A DNA stretch of 64,000 nt from Osmia lignaria lignaria (Eukaryota > Arthropoda > Insecta > Hymenoptera > Megachilidae): the NCBI RefSeq assembly GCF_051020975.1, contig NW_027478158.1:744001-808000 (forward strand), in the 5' to 3' direction. A model generated the notes under the pieces. It saw only the letters and a list, made by a program, of their open reading frames with translations, ran no database searches and was not told the origin of the DNA. The translations under genes and the position numbers were made by a program. Below, piece after piece: positions 1 through 11,972 of the stretch. Every line of letters starts with the position of its first letter. Position 1 is the first letter of the stretch.

Positions 1-115
1 CGAAAACTACGCTTCTGATCAAAAAATATCATAGAACATAAATTGTAGGAAACATAATTTTCTTCAAAAAACGTCTCTTAACATTTTGCCATAGCTCGCT
101 TCGTTTCCGAGATAT
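1..115 (+). repeat. Partial satellite monomer at left edge
   Basis: This is the last 115 bp of a monomer, starting inside the CTCGAAAACTA segment. It carries the 3' haplotype with CGAAAAC, CGCTTCT and AAATTGTAGG, and the rarer TTTTCTTC in place of TTCTCTAC. The array therefore continues to the left of the window. Confidence 0.97.
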
Positions 116-2770
116 TTGCAGATTTATCTCACAGGAAGGGGCCTGACGGACATATTTCGAGATATTTCTTCTTCTTGTTGTTCTTCTTCTGCACAGCTAA
201 GCTGGAAGTGGCATTTGCAGCTCGCAATAGTGCAGAGTTATCTCAAAGAAAGGGGCCACGGTGTTTCTGTATCTCTATTATGTTGGTGCGGTTTCGGAAC
301 TTTTAAATATCTCGATATATCTCGAAAACTACGCTTCTGATCAAAAAATATCATAGAACATAAATTGTAGGAAACATAATTCTCTACAAAAAAGGTCTCT
401 TAGCATTTTGCCATAGCTCGCTTCGTTTCCGAGATATTTGCAGATATATCTCAAGGGAAGGGGCCTGACGGACATATTTCGAGATATTTCTTCTTCTTGT
501 TGTTCTTCTTCTGCACAGCTAAGCTGGAAGTGGCATTTGCGGCTCGCACTAGTGCAGAGTTATCTCAAAGAAAGGGGCCACGGTGTTTCTGTATCTCTAT
601 TATGTTGGTGCGGCTTCGGAACTTTTAAATATCTCGATATATCTCGAAAACTACGCTTCTGATCAAAAAATATCGTAGAACATAAATTGTAGGAAACATA
701 ATTCTCTACAAAAAACGTCTCTTAACATTTTGCCATAGCTCGCTTCGTTTCCGAGATATTTGCAGATTTATCTCACAGGAAGGGGCCTGACGGACATATT
801 TCGAGATATTTCTTCTTCTTGTTGTTCTTCTTCTGCACAGCTAAGCTGGAAGTGGCATTTACAGCTCGCAATAGTGCAGAGTTATCTCAAAGAAAGAGGC
901 CACGGTGTTTCTGTATCTCTATTATGTTGGTGCGGCTTCGGAACTTTTAAATATCTTGATATATCTCGAGAACTACGCATCTGATCAAAAAATATCATAG
1001 AACATAAAGAGTAGGAAACTTAATTCGCTACAAAAAAGGTCTCTTAACATTTTGCCATAGCTCGCTTCGTTTCCGAGATATTTGCAGATTTATCTCAAGG
1101 GAAGGGGCCTGACGGACATATTTCGAGATATTTCTTCTTCTTGTTGTTCTTCTTCTGCACAGCTAAGCTAGAAGTGGCATTTACAGCTCGCACTAGTGCA
1201 GAGTTATCTCAAAGAAAGGGGCCACGGTGTTTCTGTATCTCTATTATGTTGGTGCGGCTTCGGAACTTTTAAAGATCTTGATATATCTCGAGAACTACGC
1301 ATCTGATCAAAAAATATCATAGAACGTAAATTGTAGGAAATATAATTCTCTACAAAAAACGTCTCTTAACATTTTGCCATAGCTCGATTCGTTCCCGAGA
1401 TATTTGCAGATATATCTCAAGGGAAGGGGCCTGACGGACATATTTCGAGATATTTCTTCTTCTTGTTGTTCTTCTTCTGCACAGCTAACCTGGAAGTGGC
1501 ATTTGCAGCTCGCAACAGTGCAGAGTTATCTCAAAGAAATGGGCGACGGTGTTTCTGTATCTCTATTATGTTGGTGCGGCTTCGGAACTTTTAAATATCT
1601 TGATATATCTCGAGAACTACGCATCTGATCAAAAAATATCATAGAAGATAAAAAGTAGGAAACTTAATTCTCTACAAAAAAGGTCTCTTAACATTTTGCC
1701 ATAGCTCGCTTCGTTTCCGAGATATTTGCACATTTATCTCAAGTGAAGGGGCCTAACGGACATATTTCGAGATATTTCTTCTTCTTGTTGTTCTTCTTCT
1801 GCACAGCTAAACTGGAAGTGGCATTTCCAGCTCGCAATAGTGCAGAGTTATCTCAAAGAAAGGGGCCACGGTGTTTCTGTATCTCTATTATGTTGATGCG
1901 GCTTCGGAACTTTTAAATATCTCGATATATCTCGAAAACTACGCTTCTGATCAAAAAATATCATAGAACATAAATTGTAGGAAACATAATTCTCTACAAA
2001 AAAGGTCTCTTAACGTTTTGCCATAGCTCGCTTCGTTTCCGAGATATTTGCAGATTTATCTCAAGGGAAGGGTCCTGACGGACATATTTCGAGATATTTC
2101 TTCTTCTTGTTGTTCTTCTTCTGCACAGCTAAGCTCGAAGTGGCATTTGCAGCTCGCAATAGTGCAAAGTTACCTCAAAGAAAGGGGCCACGGTGTTTCT
2201 GTATCTCTATTATGTTGGTGCCGCTTCGAAACTTTTAAATATCTGGATATATCTCGAGAACTACGCATCTGATCAAAAAATATCATTGAACATAAAAAGT
2301 AAGAAACTTAATTCTCTACAAAAAAGGTCTCTTAACATTTTACCATAGCTCGCTTCGTTTCCGAGATATTTGCAGATTTATCTCAAGGGAAGGGGCCTGA
2401 CGGACATATTTCGAGATATTTCTTCTTCTTGTTGTTCTTCTTCTGCACAGCTAAGCTGGAAGTGGCATTTGCGGCTCGCACTAGCGCAGAGTTATCTCAA
2501 AGAAAGGGGCCACGGTGTTTCTGTATCTCTATTATGTTGGTGCGGCTTCGGAACTTTTAAATATCTTGATATATCTCGAGAACTACGCATCTGATCAAAA
2601 AATATCATAGAACATAAAAAGTAGGAAACTTAATTCTCTACAAAAAAGGTCTCTTAACATTTTGCCATAGCTCGCTTCGTTTCCGAGATATTTGCAGATT
2701 TATCTCAAGGGAAGGGGCCTGACGGACATATTTCGAGATATTTCTTCTTCTTGTTGTTCTTCTTCTGCAC
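1..2770 (+). repeat. Long-range duplication (offset 10,946 bp), copy 1
   Basis: Matches 10,947-13,716, including private marks such as TTCGCTACAAAA, TTTAAAGATCTTG, CTCGATTCGTTCCCG, AGAAATGGGCG, TAGAAGATAAA and GTGCCGCTTCGAAAC. I noticed only two substitutions (AGAGGCC against GGGGCC near 897, and AAACTTAATT against ACCTTAATT near 2,307). The match is still intact at base 1, so it extends left of the window. Confidence 0.85.
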
Positions 2771-4937
2771 AGCTAAACTGGAAGTGGCATTTCCAGCTCG
2801 CAATAGTGCAGAGTTATCTCAAAGAAAGGGGCCACGGTGTTTCTGTATCTCTATTATGTTGGTGCGGCTTCGGAACTTTTAAATATCTTGATATATCTCG
2901 AGAACTACGCATCTGATCAAAAAATATCATAGAACATAAAAAGTAGGAAACTTAATTCTCTACAAAAAAGGTCTCTTAACATTTTGCCATAGCCCGCTTC
3001 GTTTCCGAGATATTTGCAGATTTATCTCAAGGGAAGGGGTCTGACGGACATATTTCGAGATATTTCTTCTTCTTGTTGTTCTTCTTCTGCACAGCTAAGC
3101 TGGAAGTGGCATTTGCAGCTCGCAATAGTGCAGAGTTATCTCAAAGAAAGGGGCCACGGTGTTTCTGTATCTCTATTATGTTGATGCGGCTTCGGAACTT
3201 TTAAATATCTCGATATATCTCGAAAACTACGCTTCTGATCAAAAAATATCATAGAACATAAATTGTAGGAAACATAATTCTCTACAAAAAAGGTCTCTTA
3301 ACGTTTTGCCATAGCTCGCTTCGTTTCCGAGATATGTGCAGATTTATCTCAAGGGAGGGGCCTGACGGACATATTTCGAGATATTTCTTCTTCTTGTTGT
3401 TCTTCTTCTGCACAGCTAAGCTGGAAGTGGCATTTGCAGCTCGCAATAGTGCAGAGTTATCTCAAAGAAAGGGGCCACGGTGTTTCTGTATCTCTATTAT
3501 GTTGTTGCGGCTTCGGAACTTTTAAATATCTTGATATATCTCGAGAACTACGCATCTGATCAAAAAATATCATAGAACATAAAAAGTAGGAAACTTAATT
3601 CTCTACAAAAAAGGTCTCTTAACATTTTGCCATAGCTCGCTTCGTTTCCGAGATATTTGCTGATTTATCTCAAGGGAAGGGGCCTGACGGACATATTTCG
3701 AGATATTTCTTCTTCTTGTTGTTCTTCTTCTGCACAGCTAAGCTGGACGTGGCATTTGCAGCTCGCAAAAGTGCAGAGTTATCTCAAAGAAAGGGGCCAC
3801 GGTGTTTCTGTATCTCTATTATGTTGGCGCGGCTTCGGAGCTTTTAAATATCTCGATATATCTCGAAAACTACGCTTCTGATCAAAAAATATCATAGAAC
3901 ATAAATTGTAGGAAACATAATTCTCTACAAAAAAGATCTCTTAGCATTTTGCCATAGCTCGCTTGGTTTCCGAGATATTTGCAGATATATCTCAAGGGAA
4001 GGGGCCTGACGGACATATTTCGAGATATTTCTTCTTCTTGTTGTTCTTCTTCTGCACAGCTAAACTGGAAGTGGCATTTCCAGCTCGCAATAGCGCAGAG
4101 TTATCTCAAAGAAAGGGGCCACGGTGTTTCTGTATCTCTATTATGTTGGTGCGGCTTCGGAACTTTTAAATATCTTGATACATCTCGAGAACTACGCATC
4201 TGATCAAAAAATATCATAGAACATAAAAAGTAGGAAACTTAATTCTCTACAAAAAAGGTCTCTTAACATTTTGCCATAGCTCGCTTCGTTTCCGAGATAT
4301 GTGCAGATTTATCTCAAGGGAAGGGGCCTGACGGACATATTTCGAGATATTTCTTCTTCTTGTTGTTCTTCTTCTGCACAGCTAAGCTGGAAGTGGCATT
4401 TGCAGCTCGCAATAGTGCAGAGTTATCTCAAAGAAAGGGGCCACGGTGTTTCTGTATCTCTATTATGTTGTTGCGGCTTCGGAACTTTTAAATATCTTGA
4501 TATATCTCGAGAACTACGCATCTGATCAAAAAATATCATAGAACATAAAAAGTAGGAAACTTAATTCTCTACAAAAAAGGTCTCTTAACATTTTGCCATA
4601 GCTCGCTTCGTTTCCGAGATATTTGCTGATTTATCTCAAGGGAAGGGGCCTGACGGACATATTTCGAGATATTTCTTCTTCTTGTTGTTCTTCTTCTGCA
4701 CAGCTAAGCTGGAAGTGGCATTTGCAGCTCGCAATAGTGCAGAGTTATCTCAAAGAAAGGGGCCACGGTGTTTCTGTATCTCTATTATGTTGGTGCGGTT
4801 TCGGAACTTTTAAATATCTCGATATATCTCGAAAACTACGCTTCTGATCAAAAAATATCATAGAACATAAATTGTAGGAAACATAATTCTCTACAAAAAA
4901 GGTCTCTTAGCATTTTGCCATAGCTCGCTTCGTTTCC

Positions 4938-4959
4938 GAGATATTTGCAGATATATCTC
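4938..4959. repeat. Dyad GAGATAT / ATATCTC at the monomer junction
   Basis: GAGATAT (4938-4944) and ATATCTC (4953-4959) are perfect reverse complements separated by 8 nt, a 7-bp potential hairpin or a dyad binding site. Copies with GATTTATCTC instead of GATATATCTC keep a 6-bp stem. Copies with GATTCAGCTC lose most of it. The same dyad recurs once per monomer along the array. Confidence 0.75.
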
Positions 4960-4978
4960 AAGGGAAGGGGCCTGACGG
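4946..4978 (+). repeat. Internal direct repeat, copy A of monomer
   Basis: The 33-bp stretch from TGCAGA through TATCTCA and AAGGGGCC to CGG. It matches the stretch at 5060-5090 at 27 of 31 aligned bases with one 2-nt gap (CCTGACGG against CCACGG). The two copies lie 114 bp apart within one monomer and recur in every monomer. Confidence 0.85.
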
Positions 4979-4993
4979 ACATATTTCGAGATA

Positions 4994-5019
4994 TTTCTTC
5001 TTCTTGTTGTTCTTCTTCT
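4994..5019 (+). repeat. Strand-asymmetric TTC/GTT tract
   Basis: A 26-bp stretch made only of T, C and two G residues (5006 and 5009), with three-base periodicity: TTC repeats, then GTTGTT, then TTC repeats. It is present in every monomer and rarely altered. Exceptions include TTCTTATTC in the monomers starting at 6554 and 7842, CTTCATCTTG in the one at 33,275, and TTCCTTC in those at 19,754, 22,651, 27,802, 30,055 and 31,343. Confidence 0.85.
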
Positions 5020-5059
5020 GCACAGCTAAGCTGGAAGTGGCATTTGCAGCTCGCAATAG

Positions 5060-5090
5060 TGCAGAGTTATCTCAAAGAAAGGGGCCACGG
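5060..5090 (+). repeat. Internal direct repeat, copy B of monomer
   Basis: Partner of 4946-4978. Shared words are TGCAGA, TATCTCA and AAGGGGCC followed by CGG. The GGGG run in this copy is the site that contracts to GGG in the 321-bp subtype. Confidence 0.85.
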
Positions 5091-5135
5091 TGTTTCTGTA
5101 TCTCTATTATGTTGGTGCGGCTTCGGAACTTTTAA

Positions 5136-5153
5136 ATATCTTGATATATCTCG
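5136..5153 (+). repeat. Two ATATCTYG words one helical turn apart
   Basis: ATATCTTG at 5136-5143 and ATATCTCG at 5146-5153 are spaced 10 bp apart. Their reverse complement, CGAGATAT, occurs at 4937-4944 and 4987-4994 (50 bp apart). One monomer therefore carries four related words, two in each orientation. In about half of the copies the first is the perfect ATATCTCG. Confidence 0.8.
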
Positions 5154-5165
5154 AGAACTACGCAT

Positions 5166-5224
5166 CTGATCAAAAAATATCATAGAACATAAAAAGTAGG
5201 AAACTTAATTCTCTACAAAAAAGG
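5166..5224 (+). repeat. A-tract-rich 3' segment of monomer
   Basis: Contains A6 at 5172-5177, A5 at 5191-5195 and A6 at 5217-5222. The spacing of the first two, about 19 bp, is near two helical turns, so modest intrinsic bending is possible. The first A-tract is prone to 1-bp loss (monomers at 6233, 37,457 and 51,933). It is also altered to CCAAAAATATC or TAAAAAAATATC in named subgroups. Confidence 0.6.
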
Positions 5225-6014
5225 TCTCTTAACATTTTGCCATAGCTCGCTTCGTTTCCGAGATATTTGCAGATTTATCTCAAGGGAAGGGGCCTGACGG
5301 ACATATTTCGAGATATTTCTTCTTCTTGTTGTTCTTCTTCTGCACAGCTAAACTGGAAGTGGCATTTCCAGCTCGCAATAGTGCAGAGTTATCTCAAAGA
5401 AAGGGGCCACGGTGTTTCTGTATCTCTATTATGTTGGCGCGGCTTCAGAACTTTTAAATATCTTGATATATCTCGAGAACTACGCATCTGATCAAAAAAT
5501 ATCATAGAACGTAAATTGTAGGAAATATAATTCTCTACAAAAAACGTCTCTTAACATTTTGCCATAGCTCGCTTCGTTTCCGAGATATTTGCAGATTTAT
5601 CTCAAGGGAAGGGGCCTGACGGACATATTTCGAGATATTTCTTCTTCTTGTTGTTCTTCTTCTGCACAGCTAAGCTGGAAGTGGCATTTGCAGCTCGCAA
5701 TAGTGCAGAGTTATCTCAAAGAAAGGGGCCACGGTGTTTCTGTACCTCTATTATGTTGGTGCGGCTTCGGAACTTTTAAATATCTTGATATATCTCGAGA
5801 ACTACGCATCTGATCAAAAAATATCATAGAACATAAAAAGTAGGAAACATAATTCTCTACAAAAAAGGTCTCTTAACATTTTGCCATAGCTCGCTTCGTT
5901 TCCGAGATATTTGCAGATATATCTCAAGGGAAGGGGCCTGACGGACATATTTCGAGATATTTCTTCTTCTTGTTGTTCTTCTTCTGCACAGCTAAGCTAG
6001 AAGTGGCATTTGCG

Positions 6015-7177
6015 GCTCGCACTAGTGCAGAGTTATCTCAAAGAAAGGGGCCACGGTGTTTCTGTATCTCTATTATGTTGGTGCGGCTTCGGAACTTTTA
6101 AATATCTCGATATATCTCGAAAACTACGCTTCTGATCAAAAAATATCATAGAACGTAAATTGTAGGAAACATAATTCTCTACAAAAAACGTCTCTTAACA
6201 TTTTGCCATAGCTCGCTTCGTTTCCGAGATATTTGCAGATTCAGCTCAAAGGAACGGGCCTGACGGACATATTTCGAGATATTTCTTCTTCTTGTTGTTC
6301 TTCTTCTGCACAGCTAAGCTGGAAGTGGCATTTGCAGCTCGCAATAGTGCAGAGTTATCTCAAAGAAAGGGGCCACGGTGTTTCTGTATCTCTATTATGT
6401 TGGTGCGGCTTCGGAACTTTTCAATATCTCGATATATCTCGAAAACTACGCTTCTGATCAAAAATATCATAGAACATAAATTGTAGGAAACATAATTCTC
6501 TTCAAAAAAGGTCTCTTAACATTTTGCCATAGCTCGCTTCGTTTCCGAGATATTTGCAGATTTATCTCAAGGGACGGGGCCTGACGGACATATTTCGAGA
6601 TATTTCTTCTTCTTGTTGTTCTTATTCTGCACAGCTAAGCTGGAAGTGGCATTTGCAGCTCGCAATAGTGCAGAGTTATCTCAAAGAAAGGGGCGACGGT
6701 GTTTCTGTATCTCTATTATGTTGGTGCGGCTTCGGAACTTTTAAATATCTTGATATATCTCGAGAACTACGCATCTGATCAAAAAATATCATAGAACATA
6801 AAAAGTAGGAAACTTAATTCTCTACAAAAAAGGTCTCTTAACATTTTGCCATAGCTCGCTTCGTTTCCGAGATATTTGCACATTTATCTCAAGGGAAGGG
6901 GCCTAACGGACATATTTCGAGATATTTCTTCTTCTTGTTGTTCTTCTTCTGCACAGCTAAACTGGAAGTGGCATTTCCAGCTCGCAATAGTGCAGAGTTA
7001 TCTCAAAGAAAGGGGCCACGGTGTTTCTGTATCTCTATTATGTTGGTGCGGCTTCGGAACTTTTAAATATCTTGATATATCTCGAGAACTACGCATCTGA
7101 TCAAAAAATATCATAGAACATAAAAAGTAGGAAACTTAATTCTCTACAAAAAAGGTCTCTTAACATTTTGCCATAGC
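6015..7177 (+). repeat. Four-monomer duplication, copy 1 (period ~1,288 bp)
   Basis: Matches 7302-8465. Shared rare marks are the GATTCAGCTC monomer with TTTTCAATATC, the TTCTTATTC monomer with GGGGCGACGG, and the GCACATTTATC monomer with CCTAACGG. The only difference I saw is one A missing in the A6 tract near 6,465. Confidence 0.85.
6233..6553 (+). repeat. Representative GATTCAGCTC subfamily monomer
   Basis: Marked by GATTCAGCTC (or GATTCATCTC) followed by AAAGGAACGGGCC in place of AAGGGAAGGGGCC. Seventeen copies: starts 6233, 7520, 17179, 17823, 25227, 25871, 32953, 37457, 38421, 44854, 45176, 48715, 51933, 52897, 59330, 59974 and 61262 (the last has CTCACAGGAACGGGCC). The linked changes weaken the junction dyad. 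This copy is also 1 bp short in its A6 tract. Confidence 0.8.
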
Positions 7178-7301
7178 TCGCTTCGTTTCCGAGATATTTG
7201 CAGATTTATCTCAAGGGAAGGGGTCTGACGGACATATTTCGAGATATTTCTTCTTCTTGTTGTTCTTCTTCTGCACAGCTAAGCTGGAAGTGGCATTTGC
7301 A

Positions 7302-8465
7302 GCTCGCACTAGTGCAGAGTTATCTCAAAGAAAGGGGCCACGGTGTTTCTGTATCTCTATTATGTTGGTGCGGCTTCGGAACTTTTAAATATCTCGATAT
7401 ATCTCGAAAACTACGCTTCTGATCAAAAAATATCATAGAACGTAAATTGTAGGAAACATAATTCTCTACAAAAAACGTCTCTTAACATTTTGCCATAGCT
7501 CGCTTCGTTTCCGAGATATTTGCAGATTCAGCTCAAAGGAACGGGCCTGACGGACATATTTCGAGATATTTCTTCTTCTTGTTGTTCTTCTTCTGCACAG
7601 CTAAGCTGGAAGTGGCATTTGCAGCTCGCAATAGTGCAGAGTTATCTCAAAGAAAGGGGCCACGGTGTTTCTGTATCTCTATTATGTTGGTGCGGCTTCG
7701 GAACTTTTCAATATCTCGATATATCTCGAAAACTACGCTTCTGATCAAAAAATATCATAGAACATAAATTGTAGGAAACATAATTCTCTTCAAAAAAGGT
7801 CTCTTAACATTTTGCCATAGCTCGCTTCGTTTCCGAGATATTTGCAGATTTATCTCAAGGGACGGGGCCTGACGGACATATTTCGAGATATTTCTTCTTC
7901 TTGTTGTTCTTATTCTGCACAGCTAAGCTGGAAGTGGCATTTGCAGCTCGCAATAGTGCAGAGTTATCTCAAAGAAAGGGGCGACGGTGTTTCTGTATCT
8001 CTATTATGTTGGTGCGGCTTCGGAACTTTTAAATATCTTGATATATCTCGAGAACTACGCATCTGATCAAAAAATATCATAGAACATAAAAAGTAGGAAA
8101 CTTAATTCTCTACAAAAAAGGTCTCTTAACATTTTGCCATAGCTCGCTTCGTTTCCGAGATATTTGCACATTTATCTCAAGGGAAGGGGCCTAACGGACA
8201 TATTTCGAGATATTTCTTCTTCTTGTTGTTCTTCTTCTGCACAGCTAAACTGGAAGTGGCATTTCCAGCTCGCAATAGTGCAGAGTTATCTCAAAGAAAG
8301 GGGCCACGGTGTTTCTGTATCTCTATTATGTTGGTGCGGCTTCGGAACTTTTAAATATCTTGATATATCTCGAGAACTACGCATCTGATCAAAAAATATC
8401 ATAGAACATAAAAAGTAGGAAACTTAATTCTCTACAAAAAAGGTCTCTTAACATTTTGCCATAGC
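7302..8465 (+). repeat. Four-monomer duplication, copy 2
   Basis: Partner of 6015-7177. The left boundary is the GCGGCTCGC against GCAGCTCGC change, and the right boundary is CATAGCTCGC against CATAGCCCGC. Confidence 0.85.
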
Positions 8466-10040
8466 CCGCTTCGTTTCCGAGATATTTGCAGATTTATCTC
8501 AAGGGAAGGGGTCTGACGGACATATTTCGAGATATTTCTTCTTCTTGTTGTTCTTCTTCTGCACAGCTAAGCTGGAAGTGGCATTTGCAGCTCGCAATAG
8601 TGCAGAGTTATCTCAAAGAAAGGGGCCACGGTGTTTCTGTATCTCTATTATGTTGTTGCGGCTTCGGAACTTTTAAATATCTCGATATATCTCGAAAACT
8701 ACGCTTCTGATCAAAAAATATCATAGAACATAAATTGTAGGAAACATAATTCTCTACAAAAAAGGTCTCTTAACGTTTTGCCATAGCTCGCTTCGTTTCC
8801 GAGATATTTGCAGATTTATCTCAAGGGAGGGGTCCTGACGGACATATTTCGAGATATTTCTTCTTCTTGTTGTTCTTCTTCTGCACAGCTAAGCTCGAAG
8901 TGGCATTTGCAGCTCGCAATAGTGCAAAGTTACCTCAAAGAAAGGGGCCACGGTGTTTCTGTATCTCTATTATGTTGGTGCGGCTTCGGAACTTTTCAAT
9001 ATCTCGATATATCTCGAAAACTACGCTTCTGATCAAAAAATATCATAGAACATAAATTGTAGGAAACATAATTTTCTTCAAAAAACGTCTCTTAACATTT
9101 TGCCATAGCTCGCTTCGTTTCCGAGATATTTGCAGATTTATCTCACAGGAAGGGGCCTGACGGACATATTTCGAGATATTTCTTCTTCTTGTTGTTCTTC
9201 TTCTGCACAGCTAAGCTGGAAGTGGCATTTGCAGCTCGCAATAGTGCAGAGTTATCTCAAAGAAAGGGGCCACGGTGTTTCTGTATCTCTATTATGTTGG
9301 TGCGGTTTCGGAACTTTTAAATATCTCGATATATCTCGAAAACTACGCTTCTGATCAAAAAATATCATAGAACATAAATTGTAGGAAACATAATTCTCTA
9401 CAAAAAAGGTCTCTTAGCATTTTGCCATAGCTCGCTTCGTTTCCGAGATATTTGCAGATATATCTCAAGGGAAGGGGCCTGACGGACATATTTCGAGATA
9501 TTTCTTCTTCTTGTTGTTCTTCTTCTGCACAGCTAAGCTGGAAGTGGCATTTGCGGCTCGCACTAGTGCAGAGTTATCTCAAAGAAAGGGGCCACGGTGT
9601 TTCTGTATCTCTATTATGTTGGTGCGGCTTCGGAACTTTTAAATATCTCGATATATCTCGAAAACTACGCTTCTGATCAAAAAATATCGTAGAACATAAA
9701 TTGTAGGAAACATAATTCTCTACAAAAAACGTCTCTTAACATTTTGCCATAGCTCGCTTCGTTTCCGAGATATTTGCAGATTTATCTCACAGGAAGGGGC
9801 CTGACGGACATATTTCGAGATATTTCTTCTTCTTGTTGTTCTTCTTCTGCACAGCTAAGCTGGAAGTGGCATTTACAGCTCGCAATAGTGCAGAGTTATC
9901 TCAAAGAAAGGGGCCACGGTGTTTCTGTATCTCTATTATGTTGGTGCGGCTTCGGAACTTTTAAATATCTTGATATATCTCGAGAACTACGCATCTGATC
10001 AAAAAATATCATAGAACATAAAGAGTAGGAAACTTAATTC
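8195..10040 (+). repeat. Six-monomer duplication, copy 1 (period 1,932 bp)
   Basis: Matches 10,127-11,972 over about 1.85 kb. Shared marks include CATAGCCCGC, AAGGGAGGGGTCC, TTACCTCAAAG and the CTCACAGGAAGG monomers. One difference noted is TTGTTGCGG against TTGATGCGG (8,656 / 10,588). Confidence 0.85.
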
Positions 10041-10126
10041 TCTACAAAAAAGGTCTCTTAACATTTTGCCATAGCTCGCTTCGTTTCCGAGATATTTGCA
10101 GATTTATCTCAAGGGAAGGGGCCTGA

Positions 10127-11972
10127 CGGACATATTTCGAGATATTTCTTCTTCTTGTTGTTCTTCTTCTGCACAGCTAAACTGGAAGTGGCATTTCCAG
10201 CTCGCAATAGTGCAGAGTTATCTCAAAGAAAGGGGCCACGGTGTTTCTGTATCTCTATTATGTTGGTGCGGCTTCGGAACTTTTAAATATCTTGATATAT
10301 CTCGAGAACTACGCATCTGATCAAAAAATATCATAGAACATAAAAAGTAGGAAACTTAATTCTCTACAAAAAAGGTCTCTTAACATTTTGCCATAGCCCG
10401 CTTCGTTTCCGAGATATTTGCAGATTTATCTCAAGGGAAGGGGTCTGACGGACATATTTCGAGATATTTCTTCTTCTTGTTGTTCTTCTTCTGCACAGCT
10501 AAGCTGGAAGTGGCATTTGCAGCTCGCAATAGTGCAGAGTTATCTCAAAGAAAGGGGCCACGGTGTTTCTGTATCTCTATTATGTTGATGCGGCTTCGGA
10601 ACTTTTAAATATCTCGATATATCTCGAAAACTACGCTTCTGATCAAAAAATATCATAGAACATAAATTGTAGGAAACATAATTCTCTACAAAAAAGGTCT
10701 CTTAACGTTTTGCCATAGCTCGCTTCGTTTCCGAGATATTTGCAGATTTATCTCAAGGGAGGGGTCCTGACGGACATATTTCGAGATATTTCTTCTTCTT
10801 GTTGTTCTTCTTCTGCACAGCTAAGCTCGAAGTGGCATTTGCAGCTCGCAATAGTGCAAAGTTACCTCAAAGAAAGGGGCCACGGTGTTTCTGTATCTCT
10901 ATTATGTTGGTGCGGCTTCGGAACTTTTCAATATCTCGATATATCTCGAAAACTACGCTTCTGATCAAAAAATATCATAGAACATAAATTGTAGGAAACA
11001 TAATTTTCTTCAAAAAACGTCTCTTAACATTTTGCCATAGCTCGCTTCGTTTCCGAGATATTTGCAGATTTATCTCACAGGAAGGGGCCTGACGGACATA
11101 TTTCGAGATATTTCTTCTTCTTGTTGTTCTTCTTCTGCACAGCTAAGCTGGAAGTGGCATTTGCAGCTCGCAATAGTGCAGAGTTATCTCAAAGAAAGGG
11201 GCCACGGTGTTTCTGTATCTCTATTATGTTGGTGCGGTTTCGGAACTTTTAAATATCTCGATATATCTCGAAAACTACGCTTCTGATCAAAAAATATCAT
11301 AGAACATAAATTGTAGGAAACATAATTCTCTACAAAAAAGGTCTCTTAGCATTTTGCCATAGCTCGCTTCGTTTCCGAGATATTTGCAGATATATCTCAA
11401 GGGAAGGGGCCTGACGGACATATTTCGAGATATTTCTTCTTCTTGTTGTTCTTCTTCTGCACAGCTAAGCTGGAAGTGGCATTTGCGGCTCGCACTAGTG
11501 CAGAGTTATCTCAAAGAAAGGGGCCACGGTGTTTCTGTATCTCTATTATGTTGGTGCGGCTTCGGAACTTTTAAATATCTCGATATATCTCGAAAACTAC
11601 GCTTCTGATCAAAAAATATCGTAGAACATAAATTGTAGGAAACATAATTCTCTACAAAAAACGTCTCTTAACATTTTGCCATAGCTCGCTTCGTTTCCGA
11701 GATATTTGCAGATTTATCTCACAGGAAGGGGCCTGACGGACATATTTCGAGATATTTCTTCTTCTTGTTGTTCTTCTTCTGCACAGCTAAGCTGGAAGTG
11801 GCATTTACAGCTCGCAATAGTGCAGAGTTATCTCAAAGAAAGGGGCCACGGTGTTTCTGTATCTCTATTATGTTGGTGCGGCTTCGGAACTTTTAAATAT
11901 CTTGATATATCTCGAGAACTACGCATCTGATCAAAAAATATCATAGAACATAAAGAGTAGGAAACTTAATTC
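10127..11972 (+). repeat. Six-monomer duplication, copy 2
   Basis: Partner of 8195-10,040. From 10,947 it also forms the start of the long-range match to position 1 onward, so the same monomers exist three times (from 116, 9130 and 11,062). Confidence 0.85.

Larger units (their letters stand above)
4945..5266 (+). repeat. Representative near-consensus 322-bp monomer
   Basis: Chosen as a clean example; about 126 of 322 bases are G or C (hand count). Order of parts: anchor TTGCAG; GGGGCC box A; second CGAGATAT word; TTC/GTT pyrimidine tract; CTGGAAGTGG segment; GGGGCC box B; GGTGCGGCTTCGGAAC segment; two ATATCTYG words 10 bp apart; XhoI-type CTCGAG; BclI-type TGATCA; three A-tracts; CTCTTAACATTTTGCC; and CTTCGTTTCCGAGATAT leading into the next copy. 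It contains about 11 CpG dinucleotides, close to chance expectation. Confidence 0.9.
3306..5846 (+). repeat. Long-range duplication (offset 11,268 bp), copy 1
   Basis: Matches 14,574-17,114. The shared 321-bp monomer with AAGGGAGGGGCC and GATATGTGCAG is diagnostic, as are TTGCTGATTTAT, CGCAAAAGTG and TGTACCTCTA. Several substitutions separate the copies, for example GCTTGGTTTCC against GTTTCGTTTCC and CTTCAGAAC against CTTCGGAAC. Relative to the 10,946-bp pair there is one extra monomer between the two blocks in the right-hand copy. Confidence 0.8.

Noticed and set aside
4930..5010. CENP-B box
   Set aside because: The TTCG words (CTTCGTTTCCGAGATAT and TTTCGAGATATTT) lack the required A and CGGG at the right spacing on either strand.
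5030..5130. tRNA-derived or Pol III promoter (A and B boxes)
   Set aside because: GGCTTCGGAAC resembles a B box only loosely, no A box lies at a suitable distance, and no cloverleaf can be drawn.
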